This document shows positions 1 through 8,224 of a DNA stretch of 64,000 nt, one piece after another. This stretch comes from Paenibacillus contaminans. GTDB taxonomy: Bacteria; Bacillota; Bacilli; Paenibacillales; NBRC-103111. Positions within the stretch are counted from its first letter, which is position 1. Each line of letters starts with the position of its first letter. The notes under the pieces are model-generated. The model was not told where the DNA came from. It was given only the letters and a program-made list of their open reading frames with translations, and ran no database searches. The position numbers and the translations under genes are program-made. The stretch spans positions 1 through 64,000 of the forward strand of contig NZ_QMFB01000008.1 in NCBI RefSeq assembly GCF_003285015.1, read 5' to 3'.

Positions 1-223
1 GTTGAGTACCGACGCCAGCTTGTTGCCTAGGGCTTTTTACAGTGTCCACAAATAAGGGTCTTGACCACATCGATCATCCGGGCGTTTTTTGTTGTCTGGG
101 AAATGTGAATATTTTGTACACATTTCTAAAAATAGACGTCTATAACGGGCCATATCGCAACTTTATAATGGGAAACAAGTGAAAGCGCTTCATGGAAATG
201 GTCGCTCTCAGGAGGAGGGAATA
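1..223. other. Upstream region of the first sugar ABC operon
   Basis: No gene is supported here. The stretch is AT-rich around 95-180 and holds a TATAAT-like hexamer at 164-169 without a convincing -35 box. A cre-like palindrome lies at 179-191, directly before the strong Shine-Dalgarno sequence of the permease gene. Whatever lies upstream of base 1 is not visible. Confidence 0.4.
179..192 (+). promoter_or_regulatory. cre-like site (putative CcpA box)
   Basis: TGAAAGCGCTTCAT contains the CcpA core TGAAARCGYTT and is an almost perfect palindrome, but it is one base shorter than the ideal 14-mer in its right half. It sits 32 bases before the permease ATG, where bound CcpA would act as a roadblock. 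That fits carbon catabolite repression of a sugar uptake operon. Assignment rests on the motif only. Confidence 0.4.
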
Positions 224-1189
224 ATGCAAACGGATATGCAAAGCGTGAATGTACCTGAGGAACGACGTGCTTGGGAAGGCGGCAAAAAGCCGGTCTGGAA
301 ATCGATGTACAGGCATCGTTGGTTGTATTTGCTTATGTTTCCCGGTCTGCTCTACTACTTGATCTATCATTATGTGCCGATGGCGGGTCTGGTTATCGCA
401 TTCAAAGACTATAACCTGATGGACGGCATTTGGGGCAGTCCGTGGGTCGGACTAGACAATTTCAGGGAAGTATTCAGTTCGCCGGATTTTCCGCAGCTGC
501 TGCGGAACACGTTTATCATCAGCATCTACCGGATTTTATTCAACATGGTTCCGGATGTGATGCTGGCGCTTATTTTGAACGAAATCCGCGTGATGTGGTT
601 CAAGAAGCTCGTACAAACGATTACGTACGGCCCTTACTTTTTGTCGTGGATTATCGTTTACGGGTTGGTGTTCTCGTTTTTTGCGCCCGGCAACGGACTG
701 ATCAGCGTCTTCTTCCGCGATATGGGCTGGGGAGACATCGACGTGCTGACGCAATCCGCCGCTTTTAGGCCGATGCTGGTCATCACCGATATTTGGAAAA
801 ACACGGGTTACGGTGCCATCATTTACTTGGCTGCAATCGCTTCGATCAACCAGGAGCTGTACGAGGCTGCAGTCGTGGACGGCGCAGGCCGCTGGAGACA
901 GCTGTGGCATATTACGCTGCCGGGCATTCGCGAAGTGTTCGTGCTGCTGCTCATCCTGCGCATCGGTCATATTTTGGATGCCGGCTTCGATCAGGTCTAT
1001 ATTTTCTTGAATGCGAGAGTATATGACGTCGGCGATATTTTGGATACTTGGATATTCAGGCGGGGCATCGAGCAGATGGAGTTCAGCATTCCGGCCACCG
1101 TCGGGGTGTTCAAGTCGGTCATCGGATTTATTCTAGTCATCGCCGCCAACAAGATCGCCAAGAAGGTCGGCGGATCGGGCGTATGGTAG
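224..1189 (+). CDS. Carbohydrate ABC transporter permease, LplB/YteP type
   Basis: Inner-membrane permease subunit that forms a heterodimeric channel with the next gene product and imports oligosaccharides delivered by the SBP. ATG 224 was chosen over the in-frame GTG 179 because AGGAGG lies at 211-216. The 321-residue protein has about six hydrophobic segments. The first is near residues 25-50 and is followed by the family-typical PMAGLVIAFKDYN block. The cytoplasmic EAA loop that docks the ATPase reads EAAVVDGAGRWRQLWHITLP. The gene lies 30 bases before the partner permease, so co-transcription is very likely. The substrate cannot be read from sequence. LplB/YtcP-type systems in Paenibacillaceae typically take plant or polysaccharide oligomers. 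Confidence 0.93.
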   Translation: MQTDMQSVNVPEERRAWEGGKKPVWKSMYRHRWLYLLMFPGLLYYLIYHYVPMAGLVIAFKDYNLMDGIWGSPWVGLDNFREVFSSPDFPQLLRNTFIISIYRILFNMVPDVMLALILNEIRVMWFKKLVQTITYGPYFLSWIIVYGLVFSFFAPGNGLISVFFRDMGWGDIDVLTQSAAFRPMLVITDIWKNTGYGAIIYLAAIASINQELYEAAVVDGAGRWRQLWHITLPGIREVFVLLLILRIGHILDAGFDQVYIFLNARVYDVGDILDTWIFRRGIEQMEFSIPATVGVFKSVIGFILVIAANKIAKKVGGSGVW

Positions 1190-1219
1190 CAGCAAGTTAA
1201 ACTTGAGGAGGACAGTACG

Positions 1220-2107
1220 ATGTCGTTTGCCATACACAAAACGAAAGCGGACCGGGTCGTGGATGCCGTTTTATATGTAAGCATGGCGTTATTTTGTCTC
1301 GCGACCTTATTTCCCCTTTACTTTGTGTTCATTATGTCGGTAACCCCTTTTACGGAAGTGATGCGCAACGGCGGCTTCGTCATTTGGCCGGGCAAATTGA
1401 CCTTTGAAGCCTTCGAAACCATCTTCGGCAGCAAGGTCGTGCCCCGGGCGCTGCAAGTATCGGTGTTCGTCACGATCGTCGGCACTGCGCTAAACTTGCT
1501 CATTACGATGTTTCTTGCGTATCCGCTGTCCAAAAAGTCTTTGCCGGGCCGTCACGCGATACTGCTCGCGTTAGTATTTACGATGCTGTTTTCCGGCGGG
1601 CTGATTCCGACTTACTTGACGGTACGGGCGACCGGTCTCATGAACACGTTATGGGCGCTCATTATTCCGGGGCTGGTCTCCACGTTTAATGTGCTCATTA
1701 TGAAAACATATTTTGAAAGCTTGCCGGCGGAGGTTGAAGAAGCCGCCAAGGTGGACGGCTGCGGCGACTTAAGGACCTTGTTCCGGATCGTTATGCCGCT
1801 GTCGATGCCGATCATCGCGACTTTGGGGTTATTTTACGGAGTGGGCCATTGGAACGCGTACTTCGGAGGGATTATGTACTTGACGGACAGCTCGCTGTAT
1901 CCGATCCAGGTCGTGCTAAGGAATATGATTCAATCGCCGAGCGTCAGCCAGGAGTTAGGGGTTTTGCAAACGACGGTGCAGCAGCTGCCTCCGGAAACGA
2001 TCAAAATGGCAACCGTCGTCGTAGCCGTGGCGCCGATTCTCGCGGTTTATCCGTTCCTGCAAAAATATTTCGTCAAAGGCATGATGATCGGCGCCATCAA
2101 GGGCTGA
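1220..2107 (+). CDS. Carbohydrate ABC transporter permease, YtcP/LplC type
   Basis: Second permease of the heterodimer (295 residues). AGGAGG at 1206-1211 precedes ATG 1220. Six membrane segments are apparent, with the first near residues 18-40. The EAA loop is EEAAKVDGCGDLRTLFRIVM followed by PLSMP, and the C-terminus ends in the family-typical GAIKG. The reading frame closes 259 bases before the SBP start. That gap is long for this operon type and contains a hairpin. No ATPase gene follows, so energy must come from an ATPase encoded elsewhere, as known for MsmX-dependent importers. Confidence 0.93.
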   Translation: MSFAIHKTKADRVVDAVLYVSMALFCLATLFPLYFVFIMSVTPFTEVMRNGGFVIWPGKLTFEAFETIFGSKVVPRALQVSVFVTIVGTALNLLITMFLAYPLSKKSLPGRHAILLALVFTMLFSGGLIPTYLTVRATGLMNTLWALIIPGLVSTFNVLIMKTYFESLPAEVEEAAKVDGCGDLRTLFRIVMPLSMPIIATLGLFYGVGHWNAYFGGIMYLTDSSLYPIQVVLRNMIQSPSVSQELGVLQTTVQQLPPETIKMATVVVAVAPILAVYPFLQKYFVKGMMIGAIKG

Positions 2108-2237
2108 ATGCAGCGTATGCGGCCGGCATGAAGCGTTGTACGACCTGCCGAAAGCAACGCAGCGCGTACATTTACACGCTTGAAGGAGGTGAGGGCGCGC
2201 ACGAAAAGACCGCTGAAGCACGGTAACGATTGGCATA

Positions 2238-2295
2238 GGTTTTGCGGGTTTATCGGAAGCATATCGCGGAAGCGGTTCTAAACCTGCGATAAACC
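2238..2295 (+). promoter_or_regulatory. Intercistronic inverted repeat between permease and SBP genes
   Basis: GGTTTATCG at 2247-2255 is the exact reverse complement of CGATAAACC at 2287-2295, giving a 9-bp stem with a 31-base loop. An additional AGGTTT/AAACCT pairing is possible at 2238/2280. No T-run follows, so it does not look like an intrinsic terminator. In importer operons such hairpins can stabilise the 5' end of an SBP message made in excess over permeases. It could equally be a regulator site. Confidence 0.4.
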
Positions 2296-2366
2296 GGCGT
2301 TTATGATGCCGATAGGTGTTCATTCTTGTTTACCTGAGTTACGATAATGAGAGGGAGGTCATCCAT

Positions 2367-3980
2367 ATGAAAATGTTTCCTAAAGCAGCCGTTCTGCTCG
2401 TCTCCTCCGCCTTACTGGCCAGCGCATGCGGGAAAGCGGAGAACGGAGCATCGCCTTCGCCGTCGTCTGCGAACGGCAACGCTTCTCCAAGCCCGGCTGC
2501 TGCCGAGAAGAAGGAAAAGCTGGAATTGAAATGGATGGTGCAAGCGCCGAACGGCGTCTCGCTGCCGTCAGCGGACAAGGATTTCGTCAAAAAGGCGATC
2601 GATGAGAAATTCAACGTCGACTTGAAAATCGAGTTTATGCAGGACGGACAAGACTACCGCAATAAATTGAATATGAAAATCAGCTCCGGCGATATTCCGG
2701 ACATGTTTATCGCCAGCGGGACCGATTCGCTCAAATATGCCCAAGATAAAGTGCTGATCGATATTTCCGGCGTCGTGACGCCGCAAACGATGCCGAATTA
2801 TTTTAAATATTGGATTGCCGAGGACGTGCTGAAACGATATCAAGTGCTCGACATGAATGTGCGGGCGCCGAAGCCTTTCGCCAAAAAGCAATATTACAGC
2901 TACTATGTCCGCAAGGACTGGCTCGACAAGCTCGGCTTAAAAATGCCTGAAACTTACGACGATATGATTACCGTCATGAAAGCGTTCGTCGAGAAGGACC
3001 CGGACGGCAACGGCAAGAACGATACGTACGGCATGACGGCCGGAGGCAACGGCGCCAATGTGGTGCGGGATTTCCCGGAATTTTTCAAGAACGGCATTAT
3101 TGCCGGATTTTACTTGGATAACGGACAATTTATCGACTCCGGAACCGATATTCGGATGGGCCAAGCTCTGGACGATCTGAAAAAATCGATGGATATGAAG
3201 CTGTACGATCCGAACTGGTTTTTGAATAAAGGTGACCAAGTGGAAAATGCGATCGTGCAAGGCAAAGTGGGCATTTTCTTGGGCACTACCCGCGAAGCGG
3301 CGCTGGACAATTATGCCGTCAGCTATCAGAAGAAAACGAAGGATGTTACGGGCGATCAGAAAGCCGATTGGCAGCCGTTCCACCCTTGGGCCAATTCGGG
3401 CGTGTTTACGGAGCCGCTTCCCGGCTATCCGTTTCTGTTCAGCGTGAAGACGCCGGAGGCGAAAGTGAAGCGGTCCACGGAAATTTTGGATTGGCTTTCG
3501 GGAGAAGAGGGCTTCCTGCTGACGCATTACGGGTTAGAAGGCGTACATTACAAAAAAAGCGGCAATAAAATCGAGCTGATTCCGGATGCGATCAAGAAGG
3601 ATATCGCCGATAACGGAAATTTCCTGGATATTTACGGCTTCTTCACGCCGGCGGAACCGCAATCCCTCGGGCTTGAGGTGGTCGATCCGCGGGAGACGGA
3701 CCGCGACCGCGCGATTCTCGCCAAAATCTCCAGCTATAAATATTTGCCGTCGATCGGCACGAGCGTTTCGGTCAAGGAAGGAATGGATCTCGCCTCGGTG
3801 CGCAAGCAAATGAACTTGTACCAATCGAAAATTTTGTTCGAGGAGAAGGATGCGTCGAGCTGGCCGAAATACCGAGAAGAGCTTATGAACAAGTACGGCG
3901 GCAAGCAAATTTTCGAATACTATGCGGAGCAAATCACCAAAGCGCATGGCAAGACTTTTACCTTTAAGGCGGACAATTAA
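2367..3980 (+). CDS. Extracellular solute-binding lipoprotein (LipO-like)
   Basis: Sugar-binding lipoprotein that feeds the two upstream permeases. ATG 2367 is preceded by GGGAGG at 2353-2358. The signal peptide carries a lipobox LASAC with the lipidated Cys near residue 20, followed by a low-complexity Ser/Pro/Ala spacer. The 537-residue mature-type sequence has family hallmarks: TMPNYFKYW, a DPDGNGKNDTYG calcium-loop-like stretch, and the WLSGEEGFLLTHYGLEG block near the C-terminus. It is clearly homologous to the anchored SBP at 16.7-18.2 kb. A strong intrinsic terminator follows 18 bases after the stop, separating transporter genes from the sensor genes. Confidence 0.93.
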   Translation: MKMFPKAAVLLVSSALLASACGKAENGASPSPSSANGNASPSPAAAEKKEKLELKWMVQAPNGVSLPSADKDFVKKAIDEKFNVDLKIEFMQDGQDYRNKLNMKISSGDIPDMFIASGTDSLKYAQDKVLIDISGVVTPQTMPNYFKYWIAEDVLKRYQVLDMNVRAPKPFAKKQYYSYYVRKDWLDKLGLKMPETYDDMITVMKAFVEKDPDGNGKNDTYGMTAGGNGANVVRDFPEFFKNGIIAGFYLDNGQFIDSGTDIRMGQALDDLKKSMDMKLYDPNWFLNKGDQVENAIVQGKVGIFLGTTREAALDNYAVSYQKKTKDVTGDQKADWQPFHPWANSGVFTEPLPGYPFLFSVKTPEAKVKRSTEILDWLSGEEGFLLTHYGLEGVHYKKSGNKIELIPDAIKKDIADNGNFLDIYGFFTPAEPQSLGLEVVDPRETDRDRAILAKISSYKYLPSIGTSVSVKEGMDLASVRKQMNLYQSKILFEEKDASSWPKYREELMNKYGGKQIFEYYAEQITKAHGKTFTFKADN

Positions 3981-3997
3981 TTGAAACAAGTTGGAAG

Positions 3998-4020
3998 GCC
4001 CGGTTAGCGCCGGGCTTTTT
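3998..4020 (+). terminator. Intrinsic terminator after the SBP gene
   Basis: GCCCGG (3998-4003) pairs with CCGGGC (4010-4015) and is followed by five T residues. It ends the permease-SBP transcription unit. Confidence 0.85.
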
Positions 4021-4286
4021 CGGAATGAGAAAACCGCTTGCTGATTTCTCGCTGGAGCCGCGCTCGGCAGGACATGGCTGTATGGCCGCTGTAAGCGGGC
4101 GTTTTCGGACTGCAGGCAAGGGAAGAAAGCCGAACCCGATTCCAATTGGGTTACATCGGACTGCAGCGCATGAAAGCGGGAAGCGAGGCAGCTTGAGCTA
4201 CAATTATTTAAGCCTGCACAAGGGCGTGCATGTTAAAATGGCTGAGACGCGCGGCATACAGCGCGGATAGAAACGGGGGGAGCAAG
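4021..4286. other. Gap between SBP terminator and yesM-like kinase
   Basis: This GC-rich spacer has no supported gene. A TACAAT hexamer near 4199 and a TAAAAT hexamer near 4234 could be -10 boxes for the sensor genes, but neither has a good -35 partner. The spacing suggests the kinase/regulator pair has its own promoter. Confidence 0.35.
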
Positions 4287-6035
4287 GTGGGGCGGATCAA
4301 GACCATGTTTACCGGCATCGGCACGAAAGTGTTTCTGATATCCTTCCTGTCGGTTCTATGCGCGCTTTTTATAATCGGCTTTATCGCTTACCGGAATATT
4401 TACGTGATGATCAAGGAAAATCAGGTCAAAACGCTGCAAGCCTCCTACATTCAGGTAGAGGAATATTTGAAGGCGTATATGAAAAATATTCAGACCCAGC
4501 TGCTTTTTCTCGCCAATGCGGAGATTTATAACAAGCTGTCCGAAGAGGATTATACGCGGACGCTGGAAAATATGATGACGATTAATTCCGAAGAGATTCA
4601 TTTCTTCTATGTCATCGAGAATGGCAAGCTGCTGGCAAGCGTGCCGTACGGCTTCAAATATTTCGTCTCCCCGGAATGGCTGGCCGAAGTCAGTGAGGAA
4701 ACCGAGCTAAGCGGATTTTGGTGGAGCAAGCCCCATGATTCCGGACAAGGACAAACGGTTACGGTTGCCAAAAGCTTTCAAAACCCGGTCAGCGGCCAAA
4801 CGCTCGTTGTTGCTCTGGATATCAATGTCGCGAACCTTGTGAGATCGATGGCTTCGAAGGAGAAGGAGAGCAGCATTTTCCTCTATACCCGGGACGGCGA
4901 TTTTATTGCTACTAGCAGGGAGCCGAAGCTATACGACGAATTTCAATATTTGGACCGTATGAAGGAGCAGCTGCGTCATCTGACGATAAGCGGCGGCAGC
5001 GAATTTGAAACCGTTTCCGCTCCGGAAGGTACCTGGAAAGTGCTCAAACGAGAAAATAACCGGTGGGAATGGGTCGTGTTTGCGGTTATTAACGAATCGG
5101 AAGCCTACCCTCTACTGACGATTATAAATCGGCAAATTACTTTGATCATGGTCGTATGGGTGATCATTTCACTTATCATTTCGTATAGGCTGGCCTCCTA
5201 TATCAAAAATCCGATACATCGCATCACAAGGCAGATGAAGCTTGGAGCGATGGGGAATTTGGATGCCCGCATCGAGCTGCGGCGGAATGATGAATTCGCT
5301 TCGATCGCCAACAATTTCAATAAAATGATGAGCAACATCAAGGAGCTTTTTGAAAATTTAAAGCAGGCGGAGAAGCGGAAGAGGTACCAGGAACTGAAGA
5401 CGCTGCAATCGCAAATTCACCCGCATTTTTTGTACAATACGCTGAGCTCCTTCTATTTGCTGTGCGAAACGGACCGGATCAAGGAGCTCGGCCCGATGAT
5501 TCATTCCTTGATGGGGCTGCTTCATTATTCGATCGATAAAGTCGGCGATATCGTGTCATTGGAGGAAGAGCTGCGGCAGGTCGGCCATTATGTCGATCTG
5601 ATGAAGCTGAGATTCGGCGATGTTTTCGATATCGATATCGTCGTGCCGGAACATTCGCTGTTTGTGCCGCTGCCGAAGCTCACCTTGATTACGCTGATCG
5701 AGAACAGTATTTTTTACGGGCTTGGCCTGACGGAGCAGCGCAATCACATTATTATCGCCGCAGACATGGCAAACAGCGGGGGAATCACGATCGAGGTTTC
5801 CGATACGGGGCCGGGCATCGATCCCGCCAAATTGCAGGATTTACTCACGCAAAGAAGCGAAGGCGGCGGCACGTTCCAAGGCTTGAACAATCTGGGCATC
5901 CGCAATATTCATGAACGGATTCAGCTGTATTTTGGCGAGAGCTACGGACTTCATCTCGAGAATGAGCCGGGGCAAGGGCTGCTCGTGCAGATCAGGCTGC
6001 CGGTTGCCCTCGGGAAGCCGAGGGATTCCCTGTAA
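4287..6035 (+). CDS. Sensor histidine kinase, YesM family
   Basis: Membrane histidine kinase that probably senses an extracellular glycan cue and phosphorylates the adjacent YesN-like regulator. GTG 4287 has GGGGGGAG about six bases upstream and is preferred to ATG 4230, which lacks a Shine-Dalgarno. The 582-residue protein has a first membrane segment near residues 12-34 and an extracytoplasmic Cache-like sensor to about 285. A second membrane segment, a HAMP linker, and the His_kinase motif HPHFLYNTL with phospho-acceptor His378 follow. A HATPase domain carries the N box (IENSIFYGL) and G1 box (DTGPGID). It lies between the SBP and the response regulator, the usual arrangement for YesMN-controlled sugar loci. 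Confidence 0.92.
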   Translation: MGRIKTMFTGIGTKVFLISFLSVLCALFIIGFIAYRNIYVMIKENQVKTLQASYIQVEEYLKAYMKNIQTQLLFLANAEIYNKLSEEDYTRTLENMMTINSEEIHFFYVIENGKLLASVPYGFKYFVSPEWLAEVSEETELSGFWWSKPHDSGQGQTVTVAKSFQNPVSGQTLVVALDINVANLVRSMASKEKESSIFLYTRDGDFIATSREPKLYDEFQYLDRMKEQLRHLTISGGSEFETVSAPEGTWKVLKRENNRWEWVVFAVINESEAYPLLTIINRQITLIMVVWVIISLIISYRLASYIKNPIHRITRQMKLGAMGNLDARIELRRNDEFASIANNFNKMMSNIKELFENLKQAEKRKRYQELKTLQSQIHPHFLYNTLSSFYLLCETDRIKELGPMIHSLMGLLHYSIDKVGDIVSLEEELRQVGHYVDLMKLRFGDVFDIDIVVPEHSLFVPLPKLTLITLIENSIFYGLGLTEQRNHIIIAADMANSGGITIEVSDTGPGIDPAKLQDLLTQRSEGGGTFQGLNNLGIRNIHERIQLYFGESYGLHLENEPGQGLLVQIRLPVALGKPRDSL

Positions 6036-6191
6036 GAGCCCACGCCTGGCATGCGGCGACCGGCAGCTGTCAGGCAGCGAAATGTCTCGAGCTGGGAGCA
6101 ACGCGCGGCGGTGCGGAAGAAGCGAACTCCATTCATAAATATCGATCGCAATAAAAGACTGAATGATCTTTATCGTTCGGGGGGGAGCAGA

Positions 6192-7826
6192 ATGCAGAAG
6201 CTGAAGGTGCTTATCGTGGATGACGAGCAGCTGATCAGAGAGCGTTTTTCCGTAAGAATCCCATGGGATAAGGCGGGGTTTCAATTGATCGGGGCTGCGG
6301 TGAACGGCAGGCAGGCGATCGAAATGATGGAGCAGGAGCTGCCGGATCTTCTGCTTACGGATATTACGATGCCCGTGATGGACGGGCTTGCTCTCGCGGA
6401 GTATGTGCGCGGCAGGTGGCCGAAGGTGCGTGTCGTGTTTTTGACGGCTTACAGCGAATTCGCCTACGCCCAGAAAGCGATCATGCTCGGAGCGAAAGGA
6501 TATTTGCTGAAAGCGACGCAATCGAGCGAGCAAATTTTGGAGACATGCCGCACGATAGCCGAGGACATTTCCCGCGAGCTGGAGGCGGAGGAGAAGCTGA
6601 CGATTCACGAGAAACGAAGATCGGAGGAGGAGTGGGAGGTAAAAAGGCAGCTGATGGAGGACGTCATCGCAGGGGATGCGCTCAACGGCACGACCGACGA
6701 TCAAATTGCAGCCAACACGCTCCAGCAGCAGATCTTGACGGTGTCGGGCGGTCCGGGCAGCAATTTCGCGCTGTTTTCGCTTGGCTGGGATTGGCATGAA
6801 GCGGCGCAAAATAAACGAATAACCGCTGCCGAAATGAACAAGCAGCAGCGGGAAGCCGGCCGGGAGATCGAGAAGCTGCTTGCCGGAGGCGGCGGAGAGA
6901 AGGAACCGTTCGGTTTTTGCGTATATCCTTACCGCACGAACAGGCTGCTTGTATTGCTGCATGCTCCTTATTCATATGGGGTCTCGTCGTTTCAGGCGAA
7001 GCTTCATTTTTGGTCAAGCCGGTGTCTCGGCGTCTTGAAGGAGATCGTACAGGCCGGCTGCTTCTTATTTGCCGACTCGATCGTCGCTTCGCCGGAGCTG
7101 ACGCTGCCGATGTTCCGGAGCAGCCAGGAGAAGCTGGCCGCTTATTTCTATAAGCAAACCGCGTTTGTTACCGCTAACGACACGATCGTTTACCAAGACT
7201 GGTCCCTGCTGTATCAGGCGGAGCTGGTGGCTCTTGCGGCCAGGGCGTTCCACGGCGGCAATGTCGAGGATTTGAAAAAGGCGGCGACGGAGCTGACGAC
7301 TATGCGCCAGCCGCCCTTTTCCCCGCTCAAGCTGAAGCATGCGGCAAGAACGATTATGGAAACCGGGCCTTGGACGGATTCCGGCAGGAAGCATTCGCTC
7401 TTGTCGAAGCTTCAATGGCTCGAAACATGGTCCGATTACTGCGATTGGTGGCGGGAAGCGATTTTGCAGCTGGAGTCGTCCGGCATCGTCCGGGAGCATA
7501 TGACCGTGCGCAAAGAAGTTCAGCAAATGTGCCGGATCATCCACGAGCAGTATGACCGGGATTTGCTCATAACGGATCTTGCCGCCGCCGTCGAAATGAA
7601 CGCCGCCTATGCCGGCCAATTGTTCAAGCAGGAAACCGGCGAATACGTTACCGACTATTTAAACCGCGTGCGGATGAAAAAAGCGAAGGAGCTGCTGGAC
7701 CAAACCGACATGAAAGTATACGAGGTGTCCCATGCGGTCGGCATATCCGGGTACCGGTACTTTTGCAAATTATTCAAAGAGATTATCGGGTCGACGCCGA
7801 CCGATTATAAAAATAAAAGCCGATAA
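6192..7826 (+). CDS. Response regulator, YesN/AraC type
   Basis: Cytoplasmic response regulator (544 residues) that binds DNA through a C-terminal AraC-type double helix-turn-helix. ATG 6192 follows a run of G with GGGGGGGAG. The receiver domain covers residues 1-125 with acidic pocket D10/D11, phospho-acceptor Asp57 (TDITMP), Thr in FLTAYSEF and the conserved K of LKA. A divergent middle region of about 280 residues follows. The HTH spans roughly the last 100 residues (RMKKAKELLDQTD, then KLFKEIIGSTPTDYK). It pairs with the kinase upstream. The likely target is the permease-SBP operon at 0.2-4 kb. Confidence 0.92.
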   Translation: MQKLKVLIVDDEQLIRERFSVRIPWDKAGFQLIGAAVNGRQAIEMMEQELPDLLLTDITMPVMDGLALAEYVRGRWPKVRVVFLTAYSEFAYAQKAIMLGAKGYLLKATQSSEQILETCRTIAEDISRELEAEEKLTIHEKRRSEEEWEVKRQLMEDVIAGDALNGTTDDQIAANTLQQQILTVSGGPGSNFALFSLGWDWHEAAQNKRITAAEMNKQQREAGREIEKLLAGGGGEKEPFGFCVYPYRTNRLLVLLHAPYSYGVSSFQAKLHFWSSRCLGVLKEIVQAGCFLFADSIVASPELTLPMFRSSQEKLAAYFYKQTAFVTANDTIVYQDWSLLYQAELVALAARAFHGGNVEDLKKAATELTTMRQPPFSPLKLKHAARTIMETGPWTDSGRKHSLLSKLQWLETWSDYCDWWREAILQLESSGIVREHMTVRKEVQQMCRIIHEQYDRDLLITDLAAAVEMNAAYAGQLFKQETGEYVTDYLNRVRMKKAKELLDQTDMKVYEVSHAVGISGYRYFCKLFKEIIGSTPTDYKNKSR

Positions 7827-7866
7827 ACGCGTACCCTCCGGCCTGTAAGGGGCGAGTGGCGGATGG

Positions 7867-7895
7867 TTGACATTTTATTGGGATTGGTGTAAAAA
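7867..7895 (+). promoter_or_regulatory. SigA-type promoter of the ileS leader
   Basis: TTGACA at 7867-7872 and TAAAAA at 7890-7895 are separated by 17 bases. Transcription would start near 7902, just before the T-box stem I. Confidence 0.75.
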
Positions 7896-7901
7896 TGAAC
7901 T

Positions 7902-8195
7902 TATCCGAATGAATCGCATAAATTCATTGACGAGAACGAGTACGCTAACACCCTTGTTCCCCAGAGAGTCGGCCCCGCGCTGAAAGCCGACGTTCGAGAG
8001 TTAGCCGAATATCCTCTCCGAGAAGGAAAGCTGAAGCAAGCGAGTAAGCTGACCCGGGAGCCCGCCGTTACAAGGGACGCGTATGATGGTGCGCAGATCG
8101 AGGTGCCGCAGGATCGCTTAAACAGTGATCGTTGCGGAACAAGGGTGGTATCGCGAGAGACAATCTCGTCCCTTACGGGGCGGGATTTTTTTGTA
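7902..8195 (+). ncRNA. T-box leader (tRNA-Ile responsive) of ileS
   Basis: The leader has the ordered parts of a T-box riboswitch. An AGTA motif lies near 7939-7942 on the 5' side of stem I. The 3' side of the specifier loop has GAAT followed by ATC at 8011-8013, an isoleucine codon. The T-box proper, AAGGGTGGTATCGCG, is at 8141-8155. A terminator stem at about 8162-8192 ends in T residues. Uncharged tRNA-Ile would stabilise the antiterminator and allow read-through into ileS. Identification of the specifier as AUC is from position and from the downstream gene, not from a computed fold. Confidence 0.9.
8162..8192 (+). terminator. T-box regulatory terminator
   Basis: ATCTCGTCCC pairs with GGGGCGGGAT (allowing G-U pairs) around a TTAC loop, followed by seven T. 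This stem competes with the T-box antiterminator. Confidence 0.85.
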
Positions 8196-8224
8196 TTTAT
8201 TGACTTGAAGAAAGGGTGTCAAGC

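Noticed and set aside
1..178. Possible end of an insertion sequence or previous gene at the left edge
   Set aside because: No inverted repeat, transposase fragment or terminator could be recognised in the visible bases.
5841..6962. Long antisense open frame (about 370 codons) across the kinase/regulator junction
   Set aside because: It spans two well-supported genes on the other strand, has no ribosome binding site, and its Arg/His/Leu-rich composition is typical of a codon shadow.
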